Assembly (NCBI GenBank): GCA_013397845.1
Contig: VZTG01001880.1
Location: 1,204,359-1,268,358, forward strand
Source: Melanocharis versteri
Lineage: Eukaryota; Chordata; Aves; Passeriformes; Melanocharitidae
Length of the DNA: 64,000 nucleotides
Reading direction: 5' to 3'
Positions 24,801 to 39,800 of this stretch are shown in pieces. The stretch's first letter is position 1. Every line of letters begins with the position of its first letter. The position numbers were made by a program, and so were the translations under genes. A model generated the notes under the pieces. That model saw only the letters and a program-made list of their open reading frames with translations, ran no database searches and was not told where the DNA came from.

Positions 24801-27800
24801 AGAAAGGGGAGGGGGGTTACTGAAGGCAGGACTGATAAAGCCTTTTCCACCCCCTGTTACGTAGAGAAGGAGGCTTACACAGTTTACATGCAAGCTTATG
24901 TGGCTTACATCTGCTTTACACGGTTATCGTGGTAGAACTGCCACTCAAATTCACATTTGCATTTTCATTGGAAAGTCTTTTCTGAGCAGACAAAGTTGTC
25001 TCACTTGGACAGGGACTAAGTGCAAGTGTTATTTGAGTGTCCTGGCAGCCTGAGTCAGGACACCTTGTGTGTGCTGTTCTGTGAGTGTCACCTGAGACAT
25101 CACTTTAATTTTGCATCTCAATAGAATGCTGCTTTGTTGTGCTGTTGTGAGTTAAGCAAAAAAACCCGAAAGATAAAGTGGCTTTTGCCACTTCAGTGTC
25201 ACAAATAATTACAGAAGAAACAGGCTGAGGTAGTTCACTCTCTCTGTCGAAAGAACAGTGTATCTGAAATAAGTCCTATTAAAAATATGTATGCAAAACA
25301 TATACAGGCATTGAACGTTACACCTGAGTCTCTGGGCATCTCTTAACTGCTGTCTATGGATTTCAGATACTGGATTTTGGAATTTCCTGCAGAGTTTAAC
25401 TTGGATCTTGGGCTGATTCGTTTGACAGAAGAGTTTCAAGAAGTAGCCAGCCAGCTCGGATATGAGGAACACATCCATCTTATTGATATCTCCAGCATGT
25501 AAGGATGTCATGAGCTGCAACATCTTTGTGTCTGGAACAGCAAAATTCTAGTTCTGTACAATATATAAAAATATCAAGGGTCATCTTGATCTTGAGAGAG
25601 CAAAAAAAGCACTTACAAAATTGTCTTTAAATTTGAAGCTACTAAAAATTTTAAGTTATAGTTACACAGTAAAGAGAAGATTCCTATCTGTATGTAAATT
25701 TTTCATTTAAACAGGAAATAAATTATTTTTCTGACAAAGCAAGTGCCAATTAAGTGATTAGTATTACCTTTTTTCTATAAGTTTTCATACAGAATAACGA
25801 GCAATGTAGTGACTGGCATGCTGTGTAAATCTTAGACCTTCTCAGGGAAGCTTTCTTGTCCTATCATCAGTAATCTCTTAGTTTTTTGTAGTATTTTCCA
25901 TTATTTAATTGGGGAATTTTTAGCATTCACATATGTAGTTGCATTGCATCAAAACGATTACAACTACTATTTCCTTGACAAACTGAAATGACAGTTACCT
26001 TTAAAACATCACCAGACATGCTTTTCCATCTCATCTGATATTGTTGATTTTCTTTTAAAATATGGCGAATGCACAGTATTTGGCTGTTTCTGTCATTCCA
26101 TTACTTCAGGGACCTGTGGACTTACAGGAAAAACTAATCCTTGATGCTATTCAAGTATGTTTTTATCCTGCATCAGAATTTGTTGTGAACTGTTCTTGTA
26201 TTTCCAAAGCATCTTAATTAAGGCTTCCTGTACCGTGGGAAGAATACGTTATCCTTTTGTTGGGATAGAAACCTGCTATTATTTATCGCTTGCGGTGGTG
26301 CATCCAAAACTCCTATCTCCTGTTACACTCTTGAACAGGTCTTATTTTAAGTGTTTGCTATGTGCTGGATGTCACTGAGCAGCAGCAGGCTCATGGTCCT
26401 TCTACGGTCAATTTTACGTGATACGTTCCAACTGTGGGCTACACTGGCATACACCCAAACAGAACTGAGACTTATGCCTATTCTGTTGCAGTCCTTCCTA
26501 CGACTGGATGAGAAGAGTTACACAGAGGAAGAAGATTTCCAAGAAAGGAAAAGCCTGCCTGCTGTTTGACCATCTGGAGCCCATTGAGCTAGCTGAACAT
26601 CTCACTTTTCTGGAGCATAAATCTTTTAGGAGAATTTCTGTAAGAAGCCCACAGCTTTGTCACTTGCAATTAGGAGCCTGTCTTTAAAGAGTGTTTGCAT
26701 TTATGACTTTGTTCTCAACATTTCAGCATAGTAATTCTTTATACTCTCTCATATGATATACATAGCAATGCACTTCCTTGACCTTTTTCATGCCTGATGA
26801 TTTTTGGCACTGAGGGAAATTCAGGCACAGTTGCTTCTTTTCACAAAGGACTGTACAAGGACAAGAGGCAAAAGTGGATGAAAACTAAAGTCGAAGCTAA
26901 AACAAAACAAATGAGTAAGACAAATGCTAAAAGAAATGCTGATTTCTGCTGGCAAATATCCATATGAAAGAGTCATGTGACATTACTATCACGTGGCAAA
27001 TGGAAGCAGTAAGTTCTCAAGATGACAAATGAGACATTTTTAAAGTGTTTAGGAGCATGAGAGAAATCAAACTCCCAAACTAAGAAAAATATATGAGTTT
27101 TTTTATTTGTTTCAAGGGAGGAAGGAAAAAGAGATCAATGAAGAGCTGAGACCAGTCTAAATAGAATCACTTTTGATGTCGCTTAATAATGTTCAAAGGT
27201 TAATTACTCTAGACTTCAAATCATGGGAAAACACCCTACTGTGATCTGTACAATGCTAACCTCAAAGAAGGAGGGAAGGACAAGAAAAAAGGCATGGATT
27301 TCTAATTAGATTTAAGATGCATTTGAATTCCTTTGGGGATTCCAGGAAGAAAACAAACCTGTGATGCATTTTCTTTTTTTCTTGATTTTTCTAGCTTCTC
27401 TGTTAATTCTACAGCTTGAATTTTGCCATCACAGATGATTCTCTGCAACCAATGAGAGTTAATTAATCTTGTACTACTTGTTCTCTCAAAGATATGTAAT
27501 TGTAGAATATGATTAGTCTGAATTCTGTCTTTGGTTTTACCTGTCTAAAACAAACGGGGAAGAAGGAAGGGCCGAGTTAACTATAACAAAAAAAAATTAA
27601 ATTATCTGAACACTGAAATACTGTTAATCTGCAACTAGGAGACAAGCATCTGTTGTGTTAGAGTATATGCCCTAGTATGTTTTTCTAGCAGGCTGGTTTG
27701 GATCAGCTAAGATCAAGAAACCCATCTCGTCTGGCATTGCTAGCAGCTCCCTACACAAGCTAAAGCTATGTCCTAAGTTACTGAAAACCTCCCTTTAAGG

Positions 27801-30800
27801 GACAGCTGAAAAATGTTTTTCAGACATTTAGGAAAATTTAATTTTTGGGATCCTACAGGGTATCATGGCTTGAGGGTGGCAAATATAACTACACAGGATA
27901 AAATGTGTTGAGTAAATTATGGGAAAGATGGAAGTAGCAATCACACTCATCTTGCAGGCTTCTGTATTTCCTGACACACAAGCAAGTTGTATGTTGACAT
28001 TTAAGGAAAAGCCAAACCTAAACAACAGCAAAAAGCTTTTAAGGAAGAGCTGTTGTGCAGTAGGGTCTGCTGACCCTGAGTCATGGTCACTTTCTAAACA
28101 ACAGAAGCTTTAAAAAGAAAAAGAAGTATCCAAGTTTCGATTCTTCAGTTGTCCGCTATTTTACTGAAGATGCCTTTTCTCTGATAGTTCACAGACTACC
28201 AGAGCTATGTGATCCATGGCTGCTTGGAGAACAATCCTACTTTGGAGAGATCTATTGCTTTATTTAATGGTATCTCTAAATGGGTCCAGCTCATGGTTCT
28301 CAGCAAACCAACACCCCAGCAAAGAGCAGAAGTAATCACAAAGTTCATCAATGTTGCACAGGTAAGTCTTGCAGGTGAGTCTTCCAGTACAAAGCAGGAA
28401 CATAAATGGAGATTGCAGTAAACAAATTAGCTGATGCTCTTTGTGTTATTTTTTCGGTTAATAGCCTGTTCAACATCAGGCTGGAGATTATTTGTTCAGG
28501 TGTGGTGTGCCTGCATTTCTTAACTAACAGACATAACTATACAATAATTTTTCTTTGTTGTATTCCAGTTGGCAACTGTCACTATTGTGTGTTTCTTCTG
28601 GAGCTAAGCTAATTAAAAAATCAAATGCTGAACCATTCTGTTATGTGCTCTGGTTTAATGATTTCGGCTTTAGCCATGATGGGTTGTCTCCTTTAACTTG
28701 TTGTGTGTGACATTGAATAGCTGCTACTTGTATTTCATTAACTTTTAATTATGCATGATTAATCTCTCCTGCAGAAGCTCCTTCACCTCCAGAACTTCAA
28801 CACGCTGATGGCAGTTGTGGGAGGTCTGAGCCACAGCTCTATTTCTCGCCTGAAAGAGACTCATTCTCATCTGTCTTCGGAAGTCACAAAGGTATGCTGG
28901 ACTCCAGAATACAGACATATTGAGGTGAACATCACCTCTTCGAGGTCTGATGGGTTCTGCAGTGCAGGTGTCTCACCAGCACAATATTTGGATCATGGCA
29001 GGGCATCCTGAAAGGCACTTGGTTGCATTCCTCTCGGTGGAGCAGGATAAGCTCGCAGAGATCCTCTGGCTGACTGCCTGTGCCAGAGAGGAAATTAACA
29101 CTGTCGACACCCTGACAAGAGTTGTGCCCATTTAAAACAGAATAAGGAAATGCTATGAATGCTTTCACAGGGGCTTGCTTCTCTGGCTATTTGTAGGACT
29201 GGAACGAAATGACAGAGCTGGTCTCTTCCAATGGAAACTACTGCAACTACCGCAAGGCTTTTGCTGACTGTGTTGGCTTCAAAATTCCTATTTTAGGAGT
29301 CCATTTGAAAGACTTGATTGCTGTCCATGTCATTTTTCCTGATTGGATAGATGAGAACAAAGTTAACATAGTGAAAATGCAGCAGCTTTCCATCACCTTG
29401 AGTGAACTGGTTTCCCTGCAAACTGCTTCTCATCACTTAGAGCCTAATTTGGATTTAATTAACCTGCTAACCGTAAGTATTGAGCATGTTTCAATTCACT
29501 GCTGTGATTCAAATGTTGAGTGTCAGTAGGAATATTCATATCTATAAAGTTAAGTGCATATTGTTCTCTTAGTATTGAAAAAGAAAAGAGAAAAAATACA
29601 AAACCGAAACAAGTTCACATGAGGTGTTAAGAAATTCAAAGAGTTTTACTACAGTCGTGTGTGATGGCTGGAAGCAGGAACAGGATTGTTATAAATTACC
29701 TATTTTAAGAATGACAAATATAGGGCTGTATTTGTATTAGGAGGAGTAAAAACTCAGTTCTCACTACTTAGAATGGAGGCTTATGTCTGTGGAACAATTG
29801 GGTGACATGCTGGCATGGACACACAAGAGAAATTCCAGCTTGAGCATCATTCCATTCTTGCTCCCCTGTGCTTTCCATGTGACACAGTACCCTTCCCATC
29901 CAGTAAATAAAAATGTGATGGATTTATACTGGGACTGATCAGGTACAGAGCTTTACACTAAGGAAGCTGACAAATACAAGCTCGAGCTTGGATCTACCAG
30001 GCTGGTGTGGATACACCTATGGCTTCATTGTAATGGGGATTGGGAATGTTTGGGGAAACTGGAAAACCTTCTTCAGTTGTGCCTTGTGTGGAACAGCCTG
30101 GGAGCAGCTCTTAATCCTAGTTAGTGGGACAGGAAAGAGCAGGCACCAGATGTTGACCACTGCCACAATCCTTTAACTTAAATTTTGAACTGTAAAGGTA
30201 GATATTTATTATCTTGTTTTGTTTTTGTAGGGACTGAGAGTTGCTTTCTCATGCAACTCTTTCCCTTCCTGGTCATTTCTTACAAGCTTGGCTTTGAATA
30301 GGGGGAAGTGGAACCTCAGGCTTTAGGGAACTGAGCAACAAAAAAGTGAGTCCAAAAGGGTAGAAATTAGACAATGTGAAGTGAGACATGGAAGCTGAAC
30401 TGCTGCTACCACTTTCATTAGCTGTTCTCTCTTCTTGGTGACAGCCTGTTTTCCAAAAGGAGCAGAAAGATAAAGATTTTTTTAAGACCTTGCTGGTCTT
30501 CTTATATTCATCATTGTATCAGCCTGAGCTCACATAGTGTATCTGTTTTTCAATTTTTGAAAATATTTTTTTGTTTTCTTTGTTTTCAGCAAAATGATGG
30601 GGATTTTATCTGTATTTTTGTATTTATTTCAGTCTCCATTTACTAGGAGAAGTAATTGAGTACATGATGGGTACTTTCTCACTTATGATACTCTGATGCA
30701 TTCATTCATAATATAACTCTGAAGACTTTGTTACAGTTGAGCCAATCTGATCTTAAAAAAATGAAGTTGCATTCTGCAATTTTGATTCCAGACCTGATCA

Positions 30801-33800
30801 AGTGTTATAAATAACCTCATGCTTTTTTTTTAACCTGTTAGCATGATTCCATGGTAGTACCTTTATGTGATGATGGGGACAGCCCATCTAGGCTGGGTAT
30901 CTAGGTAGACAGGTGTAGGTATCCTGAAACCTTTCCAGGGTAATTCTGCCTTCACATCAGTCACTGGAAGTGTAGTTGTGGGTCAAGTACGTTTGATAGT
31001 GTGGGAGTATTGATTTAAAATGGTGACTTCTGGAAAGGGAAAAACCAACAAATTTCTACAAAGGGTTCCTGGACCAGAATTTTGGTACATACCATAATAT
31101 GAATATTCTCATTTTTCTTTCTTTATGTAGGTTTTGTCCTCATCTGTGTATATGAATACTTGTTTTGGTTTTTTTTTATTTTTACGCTAGTGTCTTAAAC
31201 AGCAACAATGGACTTATATCGTAGATTAAATGTTTCTGTCTATCTTTTTGTTAGAAAGAAAGTTTCAAATTATTGTCTGGGTTCAGAGAAAGAGGAGAAG
31301 AAAAGGATTGCAACCCAAAGCTGACAAGAACTGACAACTAAAAACAGTTGACCTTGCAATGTGCAAATGGTCTTTTAGCAGATTTAGCCTCCCCTGCTGC
31401 CTACGTCATCTTCAGTTTTCAGACCGTGAAGAATTAACCATTCCTTTTATTGCTGGGTCTTATCTCTCTAATGTCAACTGTAAAATTTTTTTTCCATCTT
31501 AACCTTATTTAGAGAAACTCCCTTTTAAATCTAGTAAGTGTGTGTAAACGTGTAGGATGCTTCTCAGTTGTGTGTGAATTGGCTGACCCAACTGTTTCTT
31601 CACTTCTGCTGTTTTCCCATTGAGCAGCTTCTATCTGGGCAAGCTTTTAGTCGGTGTCTTGTCCTGATAAGCAATATGTAGATCTTTTGCCTGGCCTCCC
31701 TCTCTTGCAGTGTTGCCTTTTACACCACACTTGGAAAGTGCCTGGCCTGTGCTTGTTTGACAAGTGAATCACTGAGTACTGGTTTACTAGTCCAACAACT
31801 TGCACAAAAAGATAAAAAAGGGCCTTTCAGGAGCATGTGGGAATACGGCCTGGTTTTTCTTTTCCTCTGTGGTAGAGTCCTATTTGCTCTAAGAGAGCTG
31901 ATGCCTTTCAAGTGGCTTGGAAATGGTGATGTTTGGTGAAACTTTGATAAGAGCTATGAAGTGAGAGCTTGGGTTAAATGCTTGGGTGAGAGGTGGGTAG
32001 TAAACTTCAGGCCACTTGCTCAAAGGGCTTACAGGCATTTGTAAGATGCTATTGTGAGTATAGACCAAAAGGGCTCATGGGGAACAAGAGGACACTTAGT
32101 TTCAGTGGTAGCTGTTGAATGGTCAACAGTTTGGAAAGCTGGTCTTCTCGTGCCTTAAATGTCTGCACACAAACATAGAAGTCTGCCTTGCCCCCACCCC
32201 CACACCCTTCCACCCCACCTCATCTTGTTGTAAGCATAAAAAGTCAGCTTCTAGCTCACAGAATTTTAGCTTTGAACAAGCAGCTGAAAGAAGCCAGCAT
32301 TTTGCATGGGAGTTAGCATGCCACAAATAAGGGAAAGGTTTGCTGTATGGACAGCAGGGACACATGCCAGGTTTACTGGCACAGGAGACTGTGAAAGCTG
32401 AGAGGGATGCAAGTCCTGCCTTGTGTTGCGTAAATGAGTCTGAGTTACATGGGCAAGCAAAGTAAATGTGTCACAATTCAGCTGCCAGTGAGCCAGAGTA
32501 TATTACATGAAGGTGGACTCACTTCTTAGAGCATGTTTGCTCTTAGTCTTTGATTATTCCTCTTTTCCTGACTTACTGGCTGACCACACTTGCTCCACCT
32601 TCACTGAACCTTGTACCTGGTTCTGTACCACTCCCTGGAATCCAAAACGTGGAGCTAAGAAGTAGTAAAAGAGGACCTAAACACAAGCTTGGCAGTGCAG
32701 CAGAGAGGAAAAACAGCACTAATGGCAGTTTTGCAGTTAGAAAACTTACATTTGGTAAGGATGCTTAAGGGATTTCCTTACCTGCTGTGCAGTATTTCCA
32801 CACTGGCTTTTTTTTCACAATGTGAATAAAAACCTGTGGGTACATATTTCATCACTTTCTGTGGATTGGAAGTGGATCTCAGTTTCTTAACTAGACCACA
32901 GTGTATTTACATGAACTGGGTTAGAACTTATTTGGTGCCACCATTTTACCCTCACTATTTTTATGTCTCAATATCTATTTATCTAACCTGTTCTGAGACT
33001 GTATGCAAATGACTGGAAAGTCCCAGTCATTTGGACAGTCTAGTGAAGAGAATGAGAACTACCTAAACAATCAAATTGAAAGTCACCCTCCCTAACATGT
33101 GTTCAGTAAGTTCCACTTAGACAAAAAAAAAAAGGCGTGTGTTTCTGATCACTCGCCTACCCTTCTCAATGCCCGTCCAAATTGCTCAGAAAAAAAATAG
33201 GACATCAATGATTGTTAAATTAGAATAGAAATTGCCACTCGCTGTACAGGTTATTCTAGGAAAATTCTTATTATACTTTATTTGTCAGAGCAAAACTGTA
33301 AATAAAATATGAAATGAATGCTTATATAACTGTATAGTCATCATGCTTGTAATTTTTGTGCTGATGTATGAAACTTCTGAACTAGACAATACCTTGCCCA
33401 ATCTGTGCTTACATATTGTGCCTAATGAAGTTATAACCACTCTTAAGATAAGGTCACATAATTCAGGGAGGGAGAGAAACAAGCTTGCCCAATAAACACT
33501 AATACATTTCCACTCCCAAATCCCCACCCTGTTCATCTGGCCTGCTGAGAAAGCTGTGCTCTTTCACAGGAACCAGACAACACCTTTTGAACTACCAGTT
33601 CTGCTCTCACTCCCAGTCTGACCTGATAACATCATGAGCTCCAACTGAGTGCTGCTTTTTTTAAGCCACCAAGGAACCTCAGAAGAGTCACTGAATATCT
33701 CACCACATGAACAATATTTATTACAGCACTTACTGTTTCCATGTTGTCTTTAGGACAGGCCCTTATCTAACCCTTTAGCCAGCATTCTGGCTGGGTAAAG

Positions 33801-36800
33801 GACCCTGCAGGATGCACAGCCTTTCACTGTGCCCTTAACCAAATTACAAAGCATAAAAATCAGCAGTGTTTCAGCTAGACGAAATGAATGATGTGATCTC
33901 CAGACTTCTCTAAAGCCGTGTCTTTGCTTTGGGAACGTATCTTGGGAAAGGGCACATCTTGAGGCTTACTCATCGCACAAAATGGTGCCCAAAAGAGGGT
34001 GGTTTCTAGAGGTGGTTCTGCAGTAGGTGTCACTGGTCCTGCTTGTTACTTACTTGGCACTTCAGATTCTCTAAAAATAACCTTCTGTCACAGTCATTTA
34101 GTCAGTAGTAATTCCATCTGTCTGCTCGGGAACATCCTTTTAACTCAATCTTAGCTTAACTGGGGATTTGCAAGGCGGATAAAAACTTCAAATCATGTCA
34201 ATTCTCCAAAGCCAATTAATGTAGGAACATGATCACAGGAAATATGCAGTGTTTGTTTCCTCTCATTGCAAAACATTAGCTACAGTGTTCATTACTTTTC
34301 TCCTTCATCACTCCAAAAGAGGAGGAATTTACTGCAGACATGGATCAATGCAAGACCCCAGCTGCCAAAGTAAAAAACAGATTCATCCTACTTTAAGCAT
34401 ATTTATGGACCTTCTTTTTTCTCAATAAATCCTCTATGGAAAAGAATGAGAACATGAAAGAAAAATCTTTCACTTATCTAGGAACAGCTGGAAGGCAATT
34501 TGCCTTACTTGCTGAGAGGTGATCAGGAGCAGGCCAAGCTGGGCTAAACTGGGACTGCTCTCAATGGAGCACTTTTCTGCATCAACAGTGGTGGCAAACC
34601 CAGCCTCCCTCTCCCAGGCCTCTGCCTGCCCAGGGCTTTCCAGAGAGGTGTTTGCTGCACGGGCTGCTCTCTGTAGAAGAGCTGCGCTACTGTGGCCCTT
34701 CTTGAGGAACAAAATTTGACCAGAATAAAATCTGAAGTCCTTCCAGCCTAGCCCCTCTACAACTTCTTTCCTGAAGTGTTTGCATTCGCCAGGTTGTTTC
34801 TCTGAGTTCCCTCACGAGCATTGAGCTGCTAGAAGAAAGTGTTTTGTGTAAGGTGGTCTTTGGAGCTTTGCACGAGGTCAGCATGCAGCCCCTCTCACCC
34901 ATGGGGCTGGCATGAGGGTCGTGCTCACCAGCCTGGGTTATGTTCGTTCTGGTGAAATCTGCATTCCCAGCAACTGCACATGGCTTTGGCATGTCTCCTG
35001 AACTCAGAATAACTAAACGTTTTTTACCCTCAGTGGGAGGTATATCTCTGCTTACAAGCCCGTCATATCCAGCCCAGTCTAATAAATATTACTGTTTTCC
35101 ATTCTTTCTTGTGTGTAGCTGTCCCTGGACCTCTACCACACTGAGGATGATATCTACAAGCTCTCGCTGGTGCTGGAGCCAAGGAACTCCAAATCTGTAA
35201 GTCATCTTTTACTGCATTTTGACATGTTGCTTATTTTGTCTGTATGCAGTTGATTAAATTTTTAAATGGCAGTTAATGTATTTCCTTATGCATATGTACA
35301 TAAAGATTTTTAGTGTTATACTTGTGTGGAAAACACAGTCACTCTTTATAGGTTTTAGTGCATATTGGGAGAAATAAATAGTGGAACATGCCAGACTTCA
35401 CTGTTAATTATTTTTCAACAAAACCTCTGCAAGTCCTGGAATACAAAATTCTGCTTTAGATATATATCCTTTGCAAGTTTGTATCAATTATTTATTGTGT
35501 GACTCTTAGCTGATTTTCTGGATGTTGGTGCAGTTACATAAAACAGCACTGAATTAAAATATTTTTTTAAGGCTAGGCAAATAATTACTTTAGTATTTTA
35601 AAACTGTTTGCTTAGGTATAATTGGCTGCATCTTGGACTCTCAAGCAACGTTTAAACAGATGAGAATAGATACTAATCTTTATTTGGTTATGTGCAACTA
35701 AAGATAGTGCTGCATTCATGCATTTTTCTTTATTTTTTGAGAGTCAGAGGATACAGATAAACCTCATAATTAATAGTTGAATTTCGCTTAAAGTATTACT
35801 GTTTCTTCTGCTGCCAAAGGGTGGGTACTCCACTTTCCTCTGAGCATTTCTTCAGTGTATTAACATTCTTATTACCTTTCACATCCAGCCTGTGATGCTC
35901 TCAGGCTGAGCCCTCTCAAGTCTGACAGCAGCAGAAGCTGAGGGTGGCTGGAAATGCTTTGCAGGGTGTGAGAGCAGAGTCCAGGAGTCTGAGATGATGC
36001 ATTCCAGTGCTTTTTAAGGTTTTGAAGCATTCTTAAAAGCAAGCAAGGAAGCAGAACCCTTTAATTTCCAAGTATGAGGCTTCTCTGCGGTTTAAAATTG
36101 TTAATCACTCTTGGAGACCCGTTTGAGGACTATGTGCATGTGCTCCCAATGATGCATTATGAGCATTGATAAGGAAAATAATGAATATTTCCACAGTCAA
36201 CACTACCTCAGCTTGAACATTTGAAATTTCCCTACTGAGTCTCCAGTCCTTGTTGGATACGATTTGACCACAACAGTTGCTGCTTATTTCAGTCATTCTG
36301 GGTCCCTCATGCTCTCATTACTGCCAGCAAAGTTGAAATGTTACAGTCCTACGCTGTGGAAGGACTAATGCACCGCTACTGTAAATGAAGAGAATTATCA
36401 CATTGCTGCTTTGATCTCCAGCCCGAGTTTTATGCATGACAAAAGCAATATAAACAGTGTTGTGAACTTCAACAGCACCCAGCAATTGTGGGAGAGTTCT
36501 GCATAAGGATCAATGAATAGCCAGTGACATTGAGCTATTGCAGCACCCTGATGGGTAAAAAGCTGCAGCTGAATCGACAGAAGCTGGACTATTTGAAGCT
36601 TACTTCTCTTTGAGGGAGTGCCAAAGCACACAGGCTCTATTAGAGGGAAAAGAATCTGTAGGGCTTTTGTATGTGGAAAAATTTGTCAAAGGCAACGTGA
36701 CAGCATAGTTATATCACTCCAACTGCTCCTCGATTTATTGTTATATGGGTACCACTCCCATGCAGGTGCACTACGGAGGAAGTGCCTCATGCTGCTGCAA

Positions 36801-39800
36801 TCATTTTTGAGGCAAAAGTGGAGCTGATTTGTTAGCATATGAGTCTGCTGTCAATAGGGACTTGAGCAAGACTTTCCTTCTGCTAAAACTGGGAGGAGAC
36901 TCTTCAGTCAGTATAGCAGCCTAAAAAAATGCTGAGGAATGACCACCAGCTGTAGTATAGAACCTCCTTGTCAAAGTGTCCTGCTTTTCCACACCCATTG
37001 GTGATCTTCTTGTCGGGAGTTTTTACTAATACAGCTGTTGTCTAGAGGACAACCCTGCCTGGTGCAATTATGCCACTGATGATGCACTTGGGTAATTTTT
37101 TTGCTTTTCAGTAGAAATCACTTCAATGCCAAAATATATAGATGTTTGCAAACATCTGAAAATGCTTTCTCAGTATACAATACCATGGTCCCTGTGCTGG
37201 GGAAATAATTGGGAGGTACAGTCTGAATCACAAACTGCATGACCAGATAACAGTGTTTTGGAATGTTTAATAAATTCAGCTTGGTAGTCTCTGGACAACT
37301 GGCTAGCACCTTTCCTCATAGAATGCGTTTCAAATACATAAATAAAATCATGGTTGTTCATTTGAGTCTATGAGTGAAATAGAAGGAACAAGTATTTCCC
37401 TTTGCCTAGTGGTCAGTAACATGTCATTGCAACTTGTCAAAATAGCATAAAAATTGAATGAGGCTTCAAATGAAATAGCCCAGACGAAATAGGAAGGCTC
37501 CAGTGGATTCAGTCTCTTTCTACCACTGTGCACTCAGACCAGCAGGTGTTAAAAGCTCTCTGTGAGGTCTTGGTAGTCTAGAACCACACTGACACTTTTA
37601 ATATGGATGCTTTGAGTCAGTGCTTTTGGCAGATAGAACTGGATGTCCAGGTTCACTGTGCTTCTTATTGAAATTGAATTTTGTTTATATAGGGATGTTT
37701 TCTTCCTAAACTTACTTGTGCACATTTGTATGGGTCAATATCTCTTGAGGCATTGATAAAAGGTGTTATAACAATTGAAAAAGGAAAAGCCAAATTAATA
37801 AAGCAAGCCACTAACAAATCCTTTTTTTCTTTTCCAACCAAACACAGTAAAATACAAACCTGTGACTATTTCTGATCTCGATGTCAAAGTCTACAATACC
37901 ATTGTTATACAAAATGAAATGTGTAACATCTTTACATGTCTTGATAGTCTCCCTTTCAAGTCACACCAATTTAGAGCAAGACAGATGAGACCCAGATTCT
38001 TTGCTCACCAGCTAACACAGGGGCCTTCTGAGACTCTGGACCCTCTCCCTTCTGATCCAAAACACACTGGATTTTTTCTGCTTGACACTCTTTCACCTGC
38101 TAGATGTACAGTGGCAGATGCAGGGAAAGGCCAGTATGTCTTGCAGCATTTTTCATGCTAACTGGTTATTTTTGAATCCTTACCTGAAAATGTGTTCAGG
38201 TTTGTCCTATATTTTCTACTTGGAGAATCTGAGCTGCATTCCAGGGCTACTCCCAAAGCACTGCAGTGGTGTGGAGGGAGTCAGGCTGTGAGCTCTGTGC
38301 ATCCAATGAGCTGTCAGCTACTGTCTTGTCAAGACCAGGATGTTTTTAAAATAAAATAGTCTGGCTGGTGTTACCTGTAGAGCAAGTCAAAGATTGGCCC
38401 CTTTCTACTCAAGCTGCTGAGATGAATCAAGCTGTGCATCCTGGCACATCTCAGCTGGAAACCAGCGGGATTGCTGCGCACAATTCTGCCCCAGCTTCTG
38501 CATCCTGCTGCCCTGCTGCTGCCACACAGAGCAGGAGCATGAACTTATTCAGGTTGTGGCAGTGCCTCGCGTGGCTCCTGGGCACAGTCCCTCCAGAAGA
38601 GAGTTGGGGGCAGACTGTGTTGTGCTGGAGAGTTCCTCAGAGGTTTTACTGAGGAGCAAAGCAGGTTTCTGGGCTTACCTATTTCTGATGCCTACTGTCT
38701 TCACAGACCCTCCTTCCTTACCTCTTCCTTCAAGTCTCATTGCTGTTGAACCCTCTGGAGATGTCCGTGAGGAAAGACTGCTTGGGTTTGCTTCTGAGCT
38801 CCCTGGGTGGTGGCAGTGTAGCTGCGAGGTGCCACAGAGAGCCCGGCTGCAGCCGTTAGTGAAGACAAGCAGCCCTTTAAAACCTTGCCTGGTGTTCCGC
38901 TAAGCGCATTTTTACAGCACAAGTACTCCAGTAGTTTGTGGTTGTAGCTCTGACATTTCGAGCTGCTTTTAATGGGAAATTCAACTTTTGAATTCCGATT
39001 TGAAAATCCTTGTGTTCTGCTCCATCTCTCAGCAGCCTACCTCCCCAACCACCCCCAACAAGCCAGTCGTGCCACTGGAGTGGGCATCTGGAGTGGTACC
39101 TAAGCCTGACCCTACAGTCATCAACAAGCACATACGGAAACTGGTGGATGTAAGTATCTGGAACATTACACCGGTCTAAGAGAATGATAGATTTGATATT
39201 TCACCGTAATTAATTTCAAGCTTATCATGAGATTGTTACGGTTGGGGTGAATTTCAGACATATGATAACAAATTTGAGCTGTTACTGATATGTTCAGAAA
39301 TAGTTATTCTATTCCTGCAATCAGCAATGGGATTAGTAAATAGGTTTCTGGGTGAAAAGAAGCAGACTTTCAGGAGCATCCAAAACCTGGGTGCTGTTCA
39401 ATAGGTTTGTCTAGCAAATATAAATTCAGAGGGTAGAGTTGAGCTTTTGCAGCTCTAGCCACACAGTTCATGTCTGCTAACAGACAGCTGAAAAGAAAGC
39501 TACTCAGAAACAAGGTCTCACACATTAATAGGTCCAATGAACTTTTCTGGAGACTCTATTTCTGGTTTTCAACTTGCTGTTATTTTACTGTCCAGAGCAT
39601 GTTATGTATGGTAAAGATAGCATTATCTGGGTGTCACTTTAAAAATGTGAACATGAGGTCATGCAGAATTATGGCTGGGATCATCTAGCTTCCATTTGGA
39701 AGGTGATGTGTTGTGCTAGGTAATGTAAACAAAACTGAACACCTCCAGATTCCTTTGGAGAGACTGAACCTTTCCTTCTGCTTTCTACAAATTAATAAGT

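Noticed and set aside
25209..25523. 104-codon minus-strand frame
   Set aside because: It lies antisense to RASGRP3 exon 4, which is the real coding strand.
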